Source: JAYZDF01 sp036337945
GTDB taxonomy: Bacteria; Myxococcota; Kuafuiibacteriia; Kuafuiibacteriales; Kuafuiibacteriaceae
Length of the DNA: 41,459 nt
Direction: 5' to 3'
Assembly (NCBI GenBank): GCA_036337945.1
Contig: JAYZDF010000118.1
Location: 1 to 41,459, forward strand
Shown here: positions 24,275-33,092 of the stretch, in pieces
Numbering within the stretch: the first letter of the stretch is position 1
Layout: each line of letters starts with the position of its first letter
Program-made: the position numbers and the translations under genes
Notes under the pieces: generated by a model
Told to the model about the DNA's origin: nothing
Database searches by the model: none
The model's input: only the letters and a program-made list of their open reading frames with translations

Positions 24275-24317
24275 ATAAAAAACCTGACCTCGAAGCCAGG
24301 GTGACGTCAAGTCTCCA

Positions 24318-25400
24318 TCAGCCTTCTATCGTCGAAGAGAGCGCCATGGTCGAAGCCAATTGCGGATTTTGGGTTCGATGTGTTCTCCAAATCCAGGCAT
24401 CGAGTACATAGTGAGTTGCCTGCGGAAGTGCGAGCAGAGGAACGACGAGCGCGTGCGTCGCATTGCTCAACATCACTTCTCCAAAAGGAAATAAAACCGA
24501 ATTTTCGTGCCAAATAAGGCGATCCCAGGCCCATTCTTCAATAAACGCGAGGCTTATGACCAACGCAAAAAATGCAAGGACTCGGCGCTTAGTAAAAATC
24601 CCTTCTAGCAAACTTCCTTTGGGGTATTTTGCTTTACGTCCATAAACCCAAATAATCGCAAAATAAGGGATGCCGTGAATCAGAACGTTGGTCACACTAA
24701 ACGCCCAGTCAGTATTTGTCGCAACGATGCCCACAAACCAACAAGCGGCGGTTGTACATACCACCAAATTTTTTCCCCAGCGAACAACGTGTTCGCGGCG
24801 CCATCGTTGAACTTGGCGAAAGATGTAGGCGAACAAGGTTCCAAGGTAAATTGGCCACATGATCTGAACAATCACGGGCGAAAGACCGGAGATAAAATCT
24901 CCAGGCATGAACCAACTAAACTTACGAGGCAAATGCGCATGCCACCACAGAACGGGGAAGCACGTACTAATATAGATACTCAGTCGATCGAGATGCTGAT
25001 CAAAAACGTCGACGTCGCCCGCTCTGCGGTTGTACAAAGCTACCCAGCCGTACTGCTGACGAATAAAGTGAAAAACAGCAACATACGCTAATAGAGTCCA
25101 AAACAGTGTGTCAGAGATGGAGTAGGAAATAAATCCTAGAACGTAACAACACAACGGCACCACAATGTACAAAGTAGCGCGACGGTTAAACTCTGCTTTA
25201 TCTAAATACGTCCGATAAATCGTCGACCATACATGCGCAACGTCAACGATCAGAATCGCGAAAATCCACATGGGCAAAGGCAGATCTCCCGAGGGCGCAA
25301 GCCAAGGACCCAAGGCCACCAATATCAAGGCAATCGTTGCAGGGCCGCCAAAGACCAAAAGGTCAAATCTCGGCGAAAACAACCAATTGTCCGAGTTCAA
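24318..25400 (-). CDS. Polytopic membrane protein of unknown function
   Basis: 360 residues with about eight membrane segments. His residues lie in or near the membrane at recurring places: DVAHVWSTIYRTYLD, AVFHFIRQQYGW, VLIHGIPYF, SNATHALVVP and LPQATHYVLDAWIWR. Such intramembrane His patterns occur in metal-dependent membrane oxygenases (for example the Brp/Blh type) and desaturase-like proteins, but I cannot assign it. It overlaps the FAD-protein gene by four bases (25397-25400), so the two are coupled and may act in one oxidation pathway. Confidence 0.7.
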   Translation of the reverse strand: MNSDNWLFSPRFDLLVFGGPATIALILVALGPWLAPSGDLPLPMWIFAILIVDVAHVWSTIYRTYLDKAEFNRRATLYIVVPLCCYVLGFISYSISDTLFWTLLAYVAVFHFIRQQYGWVALYNRRAGDVDVFDQHLDRLSIYISTCFPVLWWHAHLPRKFSWFMPGDFISGLSPVIVQIMWPIYLGTLFAYIFRQVQRWRREHVVRWGKNLVVCTTAACWFVGIVATNTDWAFSVTNVLIHGIPYFAIIWVYGRKAKYPKGSLLEGIFTKRRVLAFFALVISLAFIEEWAWDRLIWHENSVLFPFGEVMLSNATHALVVPLLALPQATHYVLDAWIWRTHRTQNPQLASTMALSSTIEG

Positions 25401-26998
25401 AGCGAAACTCCGAACCGAATCTCACGAGCAGCGCGAACACCGTGAGAAAAAGCCTCCTCAAAAAGTGGTAATGCGGAAAGATCAGAGTGGGCAAAGTGCA
25501 GAGGACCGTTGGCTTTCTGCGCCATGAGCCGCGTGCTTGAATTTATATCTCCTGGCCCAGGCCGAACCATCGCGTGACCCCAACGTTTGATATCAATGCG
25601 CTTAATCAGACGCTCAAAGCCAACGTGGCATCGGGAAAGTTCACTCACGATTACATCGCAAGCTTGCCGATAGTCTAACGAGAAAAGTCGACGGCGTGCC
25701 GCTTTGGCGTCTAAATCGCTGAGCGGTAAATAGTATGTCAAAACAGTCTCGCCGCGGTGTCTCGGTATTTGATGAGTGGATACTACGTAACCAAGAGACT
25801 TACTGTCATAAATCACGTTATCCCACGCAAGAGGAAAACCGTGTGCTTCTGGAACATCTCGCATGTGAATGTTTGCGGTAAGCCAAGGCACATACTCAGG
25901 ATGATAAGCCGGTAGTTTCTCAAATCCTCGAATCAAATATTTCCTCATGAAGGAAGGTAGAGCAAAGATCACCTTCTCAGCGATAAAGCGAGTTGTTTTT
26001 GCCAATCTCGGTTCATGAACGAGGACGGATGCACGACGACCATCGCTGTAAGGTTCGACAGAGAGTACGAGCGCATTACATCTCAGGTTTTTAGACGGAA
26101 TCGACCGCAACATCGTGTCGACGAGAAATTGATTTCCTTGAGGCCAGGTCAAAAACTCAGAGGACTCTTTTTCACCGGGCGGAATGCGTGCAACATAATA
26201 GTGAAGCCCAGCCCAAGCGCTGGTGGACTCTAAGTCTCCACCGAAGTCATCTCGGCAGCCGTAATTTAGGTACCATTTTAGACGCTTTGAAGAAAAACCG
26301 TTCGCCTCGCACCACTGAGCCATGGAAAGGTCGTCCAGTTTCCTAATTTCTGGATCATCAGATGAGTTGACCATTGGAAGTGAGAACGCTCGACGCTTAT
26401 CCTTATCTTGAAAGTTTACGAGAGAGTGAACACGGCGATAAAAAGCCTTGTACTGCTCAAGGTCATCTGAGGATGCACCCAAAAGCGGATAAAGGCCTTG
26501 ATGCCAAGTTCCGGCAAAATAAATTCTTTCCGCGGGGTCTGCGCAAAGATGAGTTTCAGCATACCTGGTACGATCAGTTTCGTTTTTCGATTCGACACTT
26601 CCAGCTTGTCGGAGAAGCTCGAGCAAATCAGGTTGGTGCCCGTGCGGAGCTGGTAAGTAGTGTGCACCCCAGGGATATTGCAGAGACCCGCTTTGTCCAC
26701 CGATTGCGGTTCCTCCCGGCTTTGCAGCAAGTTCAAACAATGTGAATGAGTCGAAGCCCGCGCGCTTCAGGTCCCAGGCTGCTGACAATCCCGCGATGCC
26801 ACCACCGAGAATCGCGCAAGGAACCTCAACGGTTTTCTCAGCAGTAGGTCGAAAGCCCTCCCGAAGCTTGTGACCCAAACTCGCATTTTCAAGGACAAAC
26901 TCACCGTCCCAATGGACTCGGTCTGACCCTCGGCGACAAGCAGAGGCCGCTGACAACCCCAGAAGGCTAACGAGCATATCGCGGCGAGAAAATTTCAT
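25397..26998 (-). CDS. FAD-dependent amine-oxidase-like lipoprotein
   Basis: 533 residues. The N-terminus FSRRDMLVSLLGLSAASAC combines a twin-arginine-like RR with a lipobox at Cys21, as expected for a cofactor-bearing protein exported folded. The FAD fold starts at AILGGGIAGLSAAWDLKRAG (63-81) followed by FELAAKPGG. A QGNQFLVDTML segment and the C-terminal substrate region resemble flavin amine oxidases and protoporphyrinogen-oxidase relatives. It lies 18 nt after the spermidine-synthase-like gene, which makes a polyamine a reasonable substrate; this is inference. The usual C-terminal second FAD motif is degenerate (PLHFAHSDLSALPLFEEAF). Confidence 0.82.
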   Translation of the reverse strand: MKFSRRDMLVSLLGLSAASACRRGSDRVHWDGEFVLENASLGHKLREGFRPTAEKTVEVPCAILGGGIAGLSAAWDLKRAGFDSFTLFELAAKPGGTAIGGQSGSLQYPWGAHYLPAPHGHQPDLLELLRQAGSVESKNETDRTRYAETHLCADPAERIYFAGTWHQGLYPLLGASSDDLEQYKAFYRRVHSLVNFQDKDKRRAFSLPMVNSSDDPEIRKLDDLSMAQWCEANGFSSKRLKWYLNYGCRDDFGGDLESTSAWAGLHYYVARIPPGEKESSEFLTWPQGNQFLVDTMLRSIPSKNLRCNALVLSVEPYSDGRRASVLVHEPRLAKTTRFIAEKVIFALPSFMRKYLIRGFEKLPAYHPEYVPWLTANIHMRDVPEAHGFPLAWDNVIYDSKSLGYVVSTHQIPRHRGETVLTYYLPLSDLDAKAARRRLFSLDYRQACDVIVSELSRCHVGFERLIKRIDIKRWGHAMVRPGPGDINSSTRLMAQKANGPLHFAHSDLSALPLFEEAFSHGVRAAREIRFGVSL

Positions 26999-27016
26999 TC
27001 AGAACCTCTGAGCGGA

Positions 27017-28585
27017 CTAATACCAACTAGACCACTCTGAATCGTAATACTGGACAAGTACTTGGTTGTTAAGTCGATTCACTTCGGTCGGCACCTTATC
27101 CATGTCTTTTGGAAATACGAACATCGATTTCATCACTTCTGGTGTCAAATATTTGAGATTCGGGGGAAGCTGAGTGGGAACATCAAACGGCAAAGGCGAC
27201 GCGAGAACATATCCCCATGCACCAAAAGACGGAACAGTTGCGTGAAAAGCGCGCGTTTTGAATCCAGTTGAACTCACAGTTTCATCTACACACCAAAATG
27301 AACGACGAGCTAATAACGGTGAGGTAGACTGAATCGTAAGTGCTCCGTGCTCCGCGAGCACGCGTTTAACCAGTCTATAAAATCGAGTTGTGTAGAGCTT
27401 CCCGAGCGAAAAAGAGTTCGGGTCAGGAAAATCGATAACAATTACATCAAAACGTCTTGAGGAGTTTTCATCCCGCGCCAACCAGGTCATCGCGTCGTCA
27501 TTAATGACACTCACGCGCGAATCATTGAGTGATTGCTGGTTTTGTACCGAGAGCAAAGGATGATTTCTCGCTAGTTCTGTCATCTGCGGATCGAGATCCA
27601 CTAAAGTAACGGTCTTGACTGCTGGGTACTTCAAGATCTCTCGAACCGCTAGGCCGTCACCTCCGCCGAGTACAAGAACATTGAGATCACCTTGATAGCG
27701 TTCTTGAACAACAGAAAACGGAGGATGGACTAGCGCTTCATGGTAACGATGTTCATCCGTGCTACTGAATTGAAGATTCCCATTCAAATATAAATGAAAG
27801 CTTCCTTTCGATTGCGTAATGACTAACCTCTGATACTTACTTCGTTTCGCGTAAATGATATTATCAGTGTAGAGTTCGTCTTCAGACCACTTCGTCAGAT
27901 TTTCGCTAAATAGGATCCCTGCAACGAGAATTGCGATCACCACAAAAGACTGGGTGCGTAACGTATAGAGCTGAGTCTTCTTTTTGAACTCTGGCTCAAA
28001 AAAGAAGGTCAGTGATAACGCAACAAACGCATTTAATAGGCCTATGAAAAGAGAACCTCTAATCAGTCCCAATTTTGGCATAACGAACATTGGAAAAGCC
28101 AAGGATGCTATGAGTGCGCCGAGATAATCGAAAGTAAGAACCCTCGCCAAAAGGTCCTTAAATTCGTATTTGTCTTTGAGAATCCTCATTAGCAGAGGAA
28201 TTTCAAGTCCAACCAAAGTGCCGATGAGAACAACGACGGTGTACAGGACGAGGCGAAAAGCCGATACGTGAGAAAAGGCTAAAAATAAAAATGCAGCTGA
28301 ACAGCCACCAATAAGCGCTACCAGTATCTCAACTTCAATAAATCGGCTCAGAACATTCTTTTTTATCGAGCTCGAAAGCCATGAGCCGAGCCCCATAGCT
28401 GAAAGATACACGCCAATGACGGTGGAAAATTGGGTGACAGAATCGCCAAGAACGTAACTTGCGAGGGTACTCGCGATCAGTTCATAGACAAGACCACAAA
28501 CAGCGATCACCAAAACGGCGAAAAGAATTGCTGTCGTGTTGACCTCTCGCGGTTGAGACTTGTGCTGAGCTATTTCGGTATTCAC
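27017..28585 (-). CDS. Membrane-fused spermidine synthase-like aminopropyltransferase
   Basis: 522 residues: seven or so membrane segments (1-230), then a spermidine synthase domain (~235-450). Key motifs are YQRLVITQ, DEHRYHEALVHPP (277-289), VLVLGGGDGLAVREIL (304-318, decarboxy-SAM/SAM site) and VIDFPDPN in place of the usual DSTDP. Asp residues for catalysis appear kept. Such membrane fusions form a family often found beside DUF350 and DUF4178, as here (5 nt after DUF350). Whether it makes spermidine or modifies something else is unknown. Confidence 0.88.
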   Translation of the reverse strand: MNTEIAQHKSQPREVNTTAILFAVLVIAVCGLVYELIASTLASYVLGDSVTQFSTVIGVYLSAMGLGSWLSSSIKKNVLSRFIEVEILVALIGGCSAAFLFLAFSHVSAFRLVLYTVVVLIGTLVGLEIPLLMRILKDKYEFKDLLARVLTFDYLGALIASLAFPMFVMPKLGLIRGSLFIGLLNAFVALSLTFFFEPEFKKKTQLYTLRTQSFVVIAILVAGILFSENLTKWSEDELYTDNIIYAKRSKYQRLVITQSKGSFHLYLNGNLQFSSTDEHRYHEALVHPPFSVVQERYQGDLNVLVLGGGDGLAVREILKYPAVKTVTLVDLDPQMTELARNHPLLSVQNQQSLNDSRVSVINDDAMTWLARDENSSRRFDVIVIDFPDPNSFSLGKLYTTRFYRLVKRVLAEHGALTIQSTSPLLARRSFWCVDETVSSTGFKTRAFHATVPSFGAWGYVLASPLPFDVPTQLPPNLKYLTPEVMKSMFVFPKDMDKVPTEVNRLNNQVLVQYYDSEWSSWY

Positions 28586-28590
28586 ACGAT

Positions 28591-28803
28591 CTAGGCGCCG
28601 ATCGCAGAGGATATGATTATGGCAAGACCGATAACCACGGACCCGAGTACAATGCCCACCGCGACATTGTCGTCTTCTTCAAGCTCTTTCCTCAGTGAAA
28701 ATGGCGCAAGTTTCTCCATCACGACAAACGCTATCGCGAAAACGATAACGCCGATGAGTGAATAAACGACTGATGCCGCTAAGTTGTTCTCCATAAATTC
28801 CAT
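28591..28803 (-). CDS. DUF350 (YjfL-like) small membrane protein
   Basis: 70 residues, two membrane helices joined by a short charged segment (LAPFSLRKELEEDDNVAVGIVLG), the DUF350 pattern of which each half of YjfL-type proteins is made. A strong ribosome site (GGGAGG) precedes the ATG, and the ATG overlaps the previous gene's stop by one base (TAATG). DUF350 proteins occur in operons with polyamine and glutathionylspermidine-like enzymes; their own role is unsettled. Confidence 0.82.
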   Translation of the reverse strand: MEFMENNLAASVVYSLIGVIVFAIAFVVMEKLAPFSLRKELEEDDNVAVGIVLGSVVIGLAIIISSAIGA

Positions 28804-28997
28804 TATTTACCTCCCATGTATCCTGTGTACCAAAAGCCAGGGCTTTTATATCCGCGACCAGATTTAATACCAGCAGGAATTGGTTTCTTTGAGCCCGATG
28901 AAGAATACACTACACCTCGCCATTCGTTGACCAGGAATAGTGTAACCATTAAGACACCGATTCCAGTGTACAGTCCTGCAAAGATCTTCGTTAACAC
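28803..28997 (-). CDS. 64-residue single-span membrane protein
   Basis: Starts at GTG 28997 with GAGG nine bases upstream. One N-terminal membrane segment (IFAGLYTGIGVLMVTLFLV) is followed by a short Gly/Lys/Ser-rich tail ending YTGYMGGK. No family recognised. It is fixed as real by the tight spacing: 15 nt after the DUF4178 gene and a TAATG overlap with DUF350. Confidence 0.65.
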   Translation of the reverse strand: MLTKIFAGLYTGIGVLMVTLFLVNEWRGVVYSSSGSKKPIPAGIKSGRGYKSPGFWYTGYMGGK

Positions 28998-29012
28998 GTC
29001 ACTAAACCTCCA

Positions 29013-31022
29013 CTATCCATAGTCGCTTTCCGACCAACGCTTACGTTCAAAGCGATTGAACAAACCGCGAACAAAAAGCGGAAAAATCCAAATAAAGAAA
29101 AGAAATACGACTACATGAGACTTAATAAACGTACCTTGTTTCAGTTCTACGCTATATCGAATCTCTTCCGATGAACGGCGCCTCTTTTTCGGTTTCGGTT
29201 TACCCATCTCTGGCCTTAGACTAAGTCTATATTTTCCAGGCGCAACACTACCAATGTAAGTCGATTTCTTCCGACTACCTTCTGTCCAACCTGGCCCAAA
29301 ATAATATTGATTTTGTAGACCAAAATATTGAACTTCGTTTTTGTCTTCGTTGATGAGCGCGCCCTGCAAGAATATCCAATTATTAGCGACATCAGAGACA
29401 AGCGCTATTCGAAGGTTTGTCCACTCCTTGATCTCAAAAGGCTCTGTGAGAACGGTCGCTAACGTAGCCGCTTCTTTGTCACTTTTCTCGTAGTAGCGGA
29501 GCTCTTTCGTAGCATCGAAAATGACGCCGGACGGTTTCACGGATGAGACGAGTATCGCTATGAGGATAATAAGCGCTGAAAGGATAAGTCCGACCTTCGT
29601 AACTTTGTCACGAAGAGGTAAGTACTTATTGGGCTGATGGGGCGCAATATTGAAGAATGGCGCCTTTGGGAACGACAGCTTGTCAGAGAAGATCGCGCTC
29701 ATTTCTTCGCGAGAAAGATAAGTGCCCCTTGACCATGAGATTTCTTGAGCGTCTTGGTCCTCAGAACTCTCGAAGCTCATCATATTGGGCGGAGCAACAT
29801 AGTCATGCGTCTTTACGCTGTCTCCTACTTTGACTTTCCAATAAAATTCTCCACTGAGCGCCTCAACGGTTGCGGAACCGGACTGAAAATGTCGATACGA
29901 TTGACCTTTATGCTTCACCCATCGCGGACGTTCCTGGTTCGAACGTTTGTATTTTGTGGTTACGTCCGCAACGCTCACGGGCTCTGACCAAGTCCAATGG
30001 CCGTCACTGCAAATCAACCATCGATAAGACCCACGTCCAGCGCGGAGAAGATATTCTTCCCATTCATAACGAACACCATAAGCCCAGACACTTCGAATCA
30101 GGTGACCAAAAACTGTCCACTCTTTGTCTTGGTAATTTCCAACAGTTCCAAGAGGAATGAGAGGGTTGCTATTCGCAGCCGCTGCTGACGACAACAGAAA
30201 CAGTTCTTGACCCTTTGAGCAATCCAGTAATGCATCACATGTTCCGCAGGTCACTGTTTCTGATTCGCCGGGCGCTTGTAATTGAACTGCGGCTCCGCAA
30301 TTGGGGCAATTCATCGCTACCGCTGCTGCCGCAAGCGAGGCCTCGACACTATCTAAAACATCTTTATCAAACAGCGAGTCGTATTCATGTTCTCGACCGA
30401 AATAAACAGATTCTACTTCTTGGGAATCGCCAAAATCGAGCGTACCAAACGTGCCCTTGGGGCCTTCGAAGTCGCAATAAGAGAAAGTCGAATCTAAAGG
30501 TACGACAAAGGGGAGTTCGCCTTCTGCAGAGACGAATTTTGCACTGCGTCGCTCCGAAACCGCCACTGTTTGTTGACCAAAAAAGAACTTTTGACCAGCA
30601 CTCCAGTCTTCAAAAAGAGGGAGCGATCCGTTTTGAGAGAGCGATGGGTTTTCAAGGTGAAGATCCTCAAGATCTTTTTCGAATGTGACATAAACGCGAC
30701 CTTGGGCTTCAGCAAGCCAAGCCCAACGGCCGTCATCAAAAGCGAGGTACCATTCGTTCCAGGGTCCAGCACCGTAGTTCAGCTGCAGGCGACCCACGAC
30801 TGTAAAGTCTTTGCTATGGAGCTGGCCTTGAACGCCAAGCGACAGAGGACTGCCTATCTCTGCGAGCGGGGCAACCTGGCCTAGTATTTCCGCCTCACCA
30901 ATATCATCTCCCACGCGAGCTACAGCACTTGAGCAATACGAACAGACTGAAAGCAGTGAAGAGCCTGCCTTGAACTCAACCTGACCTCCGCAGTTTGGAC
31001 AATCGATGATTCGAGCACTCAT
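29013..31022 (-). CDS. Double-zinc-ribbon, double DUF4178 membrane protein
   Basis: 669 residues. Two repeats, each a zinc ribbon followed by a DUF4178-like beta domain: ribbon 1 has Cys8, Cys11, Cys27, Cys30 (CPNCGG / CSYC) before WNEWYLAFDDGRWAWLAEAQG; ribbon 2 has Cys239, Cys242, Cys259, Cys262 (CPNCGA / CGTC) before YEWEEYLLRAGRGSYRWLICSDG. A membrane segment lies at ~478-496 and another near 640-658, with a beta-rich domain between. DUF4178 proteins commonly sit beside DUF350 and membrane spermidine-synthase-like proteins. It is the first gene of the minus-strand run and probably its membrane-bound scaffold or sensor. Confidence 0.85.
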   Translation of the reverse strand: MSARIIDCPNCGGQVEFKAGSSLLSVCSYCSSAVARVGDDIGEAEILGQVAPLAEIGSPLSLGVQGQLHSKDFTVVGRLQLNYGAGPWNEWYLAFDDGRWAWLAEAQGRVYVTFEKDLEDLHLENPSLSQNGSLPLFEDWSAGQKFFFGQQTVAVSERRSAKFVSAEGELPFVVPLDSTFSYCDFEGPKGTFGTLDFGDSQEVESVYFGREHEYDSLFDKDVLDSVEASLAAAAVAMNCPNCGAAVQLQAPGESETVTCGTCDALLDCSKGQELFLLSSAAAANSNPLIPLGTVGNYQDKEWTVFGHLIRSVWAYGVRYEWEEYLLRAGRGSYRWLICSDGHWTWSEPVSVADVTTKYKRSNQERPRWVKHKGQSYRHFQSGSATVEALSGEFYWKVKVGDSVKTHDYVAPPNMMSFESSEDQDAQEISWSRGTYLSREEMSAIFSDKLSFPKAPFFNIAPHQPNKYLPLRDKVTKVGLILSALIILIAILVSSVKPSGVIFDATKELRYYEKSDKEAATLATVLTEPFEIKEWTNLRIALVSDVANNWIFLQGALINEDKNEVQYFGLQNQYYFGPGWTEGSRKKSTYIGSVAPGKYRLSLRPEMGKPKPKKRRRSSEEIRYSVELKQGTFIKSHVVVFLFFIWIFPLFVRGLFNRFERKRWSESDYG

Positions 31023-31162
31023 GATAAACGCTATATTTTGGGTATCACTGGGTGAGAGTTTTCACAATAACGGGGGCATCGATAGCAAACTGCTCAATGA
31101 AGACGGATCTATACGACTTCCACCAATGTGGCGATTTTATAAGGAATGAAAGAGTGGAAGTC

Positions 31163-31465
31163 TTAGAGGTTGCGCAATGGAACGCGGTGACCACCATAAG
31201 GGAGAAGTCCCATGTGTCGAGCGCGTTTGATTGCTTTTGCCAATCGACGTTGATTCTTGGCGCAAACACCAGAAACGCGTCGAGGAACAATCTTGCCGCG
31301 CTCGGTGATGAATCGGCTGAGTAGCGCAGTATCGCGCCAATCAAGCTTTAGAGTCTTGTCTGCCAGAAAGGGATCGACCTTTCTTTTGAATCCACGTCGC
31401 GCGGGCCCGCCTCGGCGTCCACCGCGTTCTTCGTCTCTATCGTTGTCTTTGTAGTTGCCGCCCAT
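31163..31465 (-). CDS. rpsR: 30S ribosomal protein S18
   Basis: 100 residues. The S18 core is clear: DPFLADKTLKLDWRDTALLSRFITERGKIVPRRVSGVCAKNQRRLAKAIKRARHMGLLPY. The N-terminal ~28 residues are an Arg/Gly/Asp-rich extension (DRDEERGGRRGGPARRG), longer than in E. coli. It starts 3 nt after the L28 gene, and the usual partners rpsF (S6) and rplI (L9) are absent. Confidence 0.96.
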   Translation of the reverse strand: MGGNYKDNDRDEERGGRRGGPARRGFKRKVDPFLADKTLKLDWRDTALLSRFITERGKIVPRRVSGVCAKNQRRLAKAIKRARHMGLLPYGGHRVPLRNL

Positions 31466-31468
31466 GAT

Positions 31469-31681
31469 TTATGCCTCTGCCTTAAATGCATCCCAACCTT
31501 TGCGGGATAGGGTTCGCAATGCACGCGCAGAAATTTTCATGCGAACGTACATACCTTTCTCCGGGTCCCAAATTTTCTTGCTACGAATGTTCGCGTTACG
31601 GCGGGTCTTCGTTTTGCGGTTCGAGTGGGATACAAGATTACCCGTGAGATACTTCTTTCCTGAGAGTGAGCACTTAGCCAT
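31469..31681 (-). CDS. rpmB: 50S ribosomal protein L28
   Basis: 70 residues from ATG 31681, set by GGAGAT just upstream; the frame extends further but without sense. L28 motifs: CSLSGKKYLTGNLVSHSNRKTKTRRNANI, KKIWDPEKGMYVRMKISARALRTLSRKGWDA. It has only one N-terminal Cys, so it is not the zinc-ribbon form. It forms a two-gene unit with rpsR. Confidence 0.95.
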   Translation of the reverse strand: MAKCSLSGKKYLTGNLVSHSNRKTKTRRNANIRSKKIWDPEKGMYVRMKISARALRTLSRKGWDAFKAEA

Positions 31682-31816
31682 TATAATCTCCAGTTTCTGT
31701 AGGGGCTTAGGCACGATTGCCACACACCGTCTACGAGGCGCGCTGGGTAACATGGGTTCGTCAGTGATCGCAAGCAGAAAGATCGGCAAAATTTTACCTG
31801 CAAAAACCTAGGGTTA

Positions 31817-33088
31817 ATGCTCGATTTCGAGGCTCGCGCTTTTCTCACGAAAAGGTTAGCCTCTCTTCCGGTGGAAAAAGTCAAAAACGTTTATATCATC
31901 GATGCTTTACGTACGCCCATCGGGAGGCTGCGGGGAGGCCTAAAAGATGTTCGTCCAGATGATCTGCTGTCCATTGTTATCAAGGCGTTGGTCGAACGAA
32001 TCGGCGCTGGAGATTACCCTATAGATGAGGTTGTCGCGGGGTGTGCGAATCAAGCTGGCGAGGACAACAGAAACGTTGCGCGGATGTCACTCCTTTTGGC
32101 CGGGTTGGATCAGACCGTTCCCGGTGTCACAGTCAATCGGCTCTGCGCATCCGGCTTAAACGCCGTGAACCAGGCAGCACGACTTATCGCGATAGGCGAA
32201 GCGAATCTCGTACTCGCAGGCGGGGTCGAATCGATGAGTAGAGCCCCCTTAGTCATGAGTAAAGGAGCTCAACCATTTGCGAGCGGCAATCGAACCGTGT
32301 TCGACTCGGCGCTCGGCTGGAGATTTCCCAACCCAAAACTCGAAGCACTCTTTCCACTCGAAGGCATGGGAGTGACCGCAGAAAACCTTGTCGAGCAGTA
32401 TAAGATTTCCCGTGAAGACCAAGACGTGTTCGCTCTGAGCAGTCACACAAAGGCGATCGCTGCAGAGACCGAGGGAAAATTTGATAACGAGCGCATCTCA
32501 GTGTCCATTCCTCAAAGGAAAGGAGACCCAGTTATAGTGACTCAAGACGAAGGGCCACGAAAAGACAGTAGTCTTGAAAAACTATCATCTCTACGAGCTG
32601 TATTTAAGAAGGGAGGCAGCGTTACGGCCGGCAACTCCAGTACCCTGAATGACGGAGCCGCGTGCCTTGCTCTAGCTTCGGAGGAAACGGTGGAGAAATT
32701 AGGTGCCACCCCACTCGCCCGATGGGTCGGCTCCCAAGCCGCAGGTGTAAATCCACGAACGATGGGAATCGGTCCAGTTCCCGCGGTCAAACGCCTTCTG
32801 GAACGCACGAAGCTAGGTATTGATGATATCGACTTGTTTGAGCTGAATGAGGCATTTGCTGCGCAATCGCTGGCAGTATTGAGACAATTAAGCGACGACA
32901 AAAGTCTCAACGAGCGAGTGAATGTCAACGGTGGCGCCATCGCATTAGGACATCCATTAGGTTGTAGCGGAGCACGAATTCTCACGACTTTGCTGCACGA
33001 AATGAAACGTAGGAATTCCAAACGCGGAATCGCCACATTATGTGTCGGAGTCGGTCAAGGCGAAGCCACGTTAGTCGAGGCTCCGTGA
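31817..33088 (+). CDS. Acetyl-CoA acyltransferase (thiolase)
   Basis: 423 residues, all thiolase sites present: NRLCASGLNAV with nucleophile Cys110, NEAFAAQ, GGAIALGHPLGCSGAR with His379, and TLCVGVGQGEA with Cys409. It is of the degradative FadA/PcaF type that cleaves 3-ketoacyl-CoA. The start is uncertain: ATG 31817 has only AGGG two or three bases upstream and adds ~18 residues over the usual N-terminus, while GTG 31871 gives MEKVKNVYIIDALRTPIG, the normal thiolase opening. It precedes the ALDH-like gene by 4 nt. Confidence 0.93.
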   Translation: MLDFEARAFLTKRLASLPVEKVKNVYIIDALRTPIGRLRGGLKDVRPDDLLSIVIKALVERIGAGDYPIDEVVAGCANQAGEDNRNVARMSLLLAGLDQTVPGVTVNRLCASGLNAVNQAARLIAIGEANLVLAGGVESMSRAPLVMSKGAQPFASGNRTVFDSALGWRFPNPKLEALFPLEGMGVTAENLVEQYKISREDQDVFALSSHTKAIAAETEGKFDNERISVSIPQRKGDPVIVTQDEGPRKDSSLEKLSSLRAVFKKGGSVTAGNSSTLNDGAACLALASEETVEKLGATPLARWVGSQAAGVNPRTMGIGPVPAVKRLLERTKLGIDDIDLFELNEAFAAQSLAVLRQLSDDKSLNERVNVNGGAIALGHPLGCSGARILTTLLHEMKRRNSKRGIATLCVGVGQGEATLVEAP

Positions 33089-33092
33089 GCCC

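Noticed and set aside
31115..31162. Inverted repeat GACTTCCAC/GTGGAAGTC downstream of rpsR
   Set aside because: The 30-nt loop and lack of a T run make an intrinsic terminator unlikely; no clear operator symmetry for the nearby promoter region.
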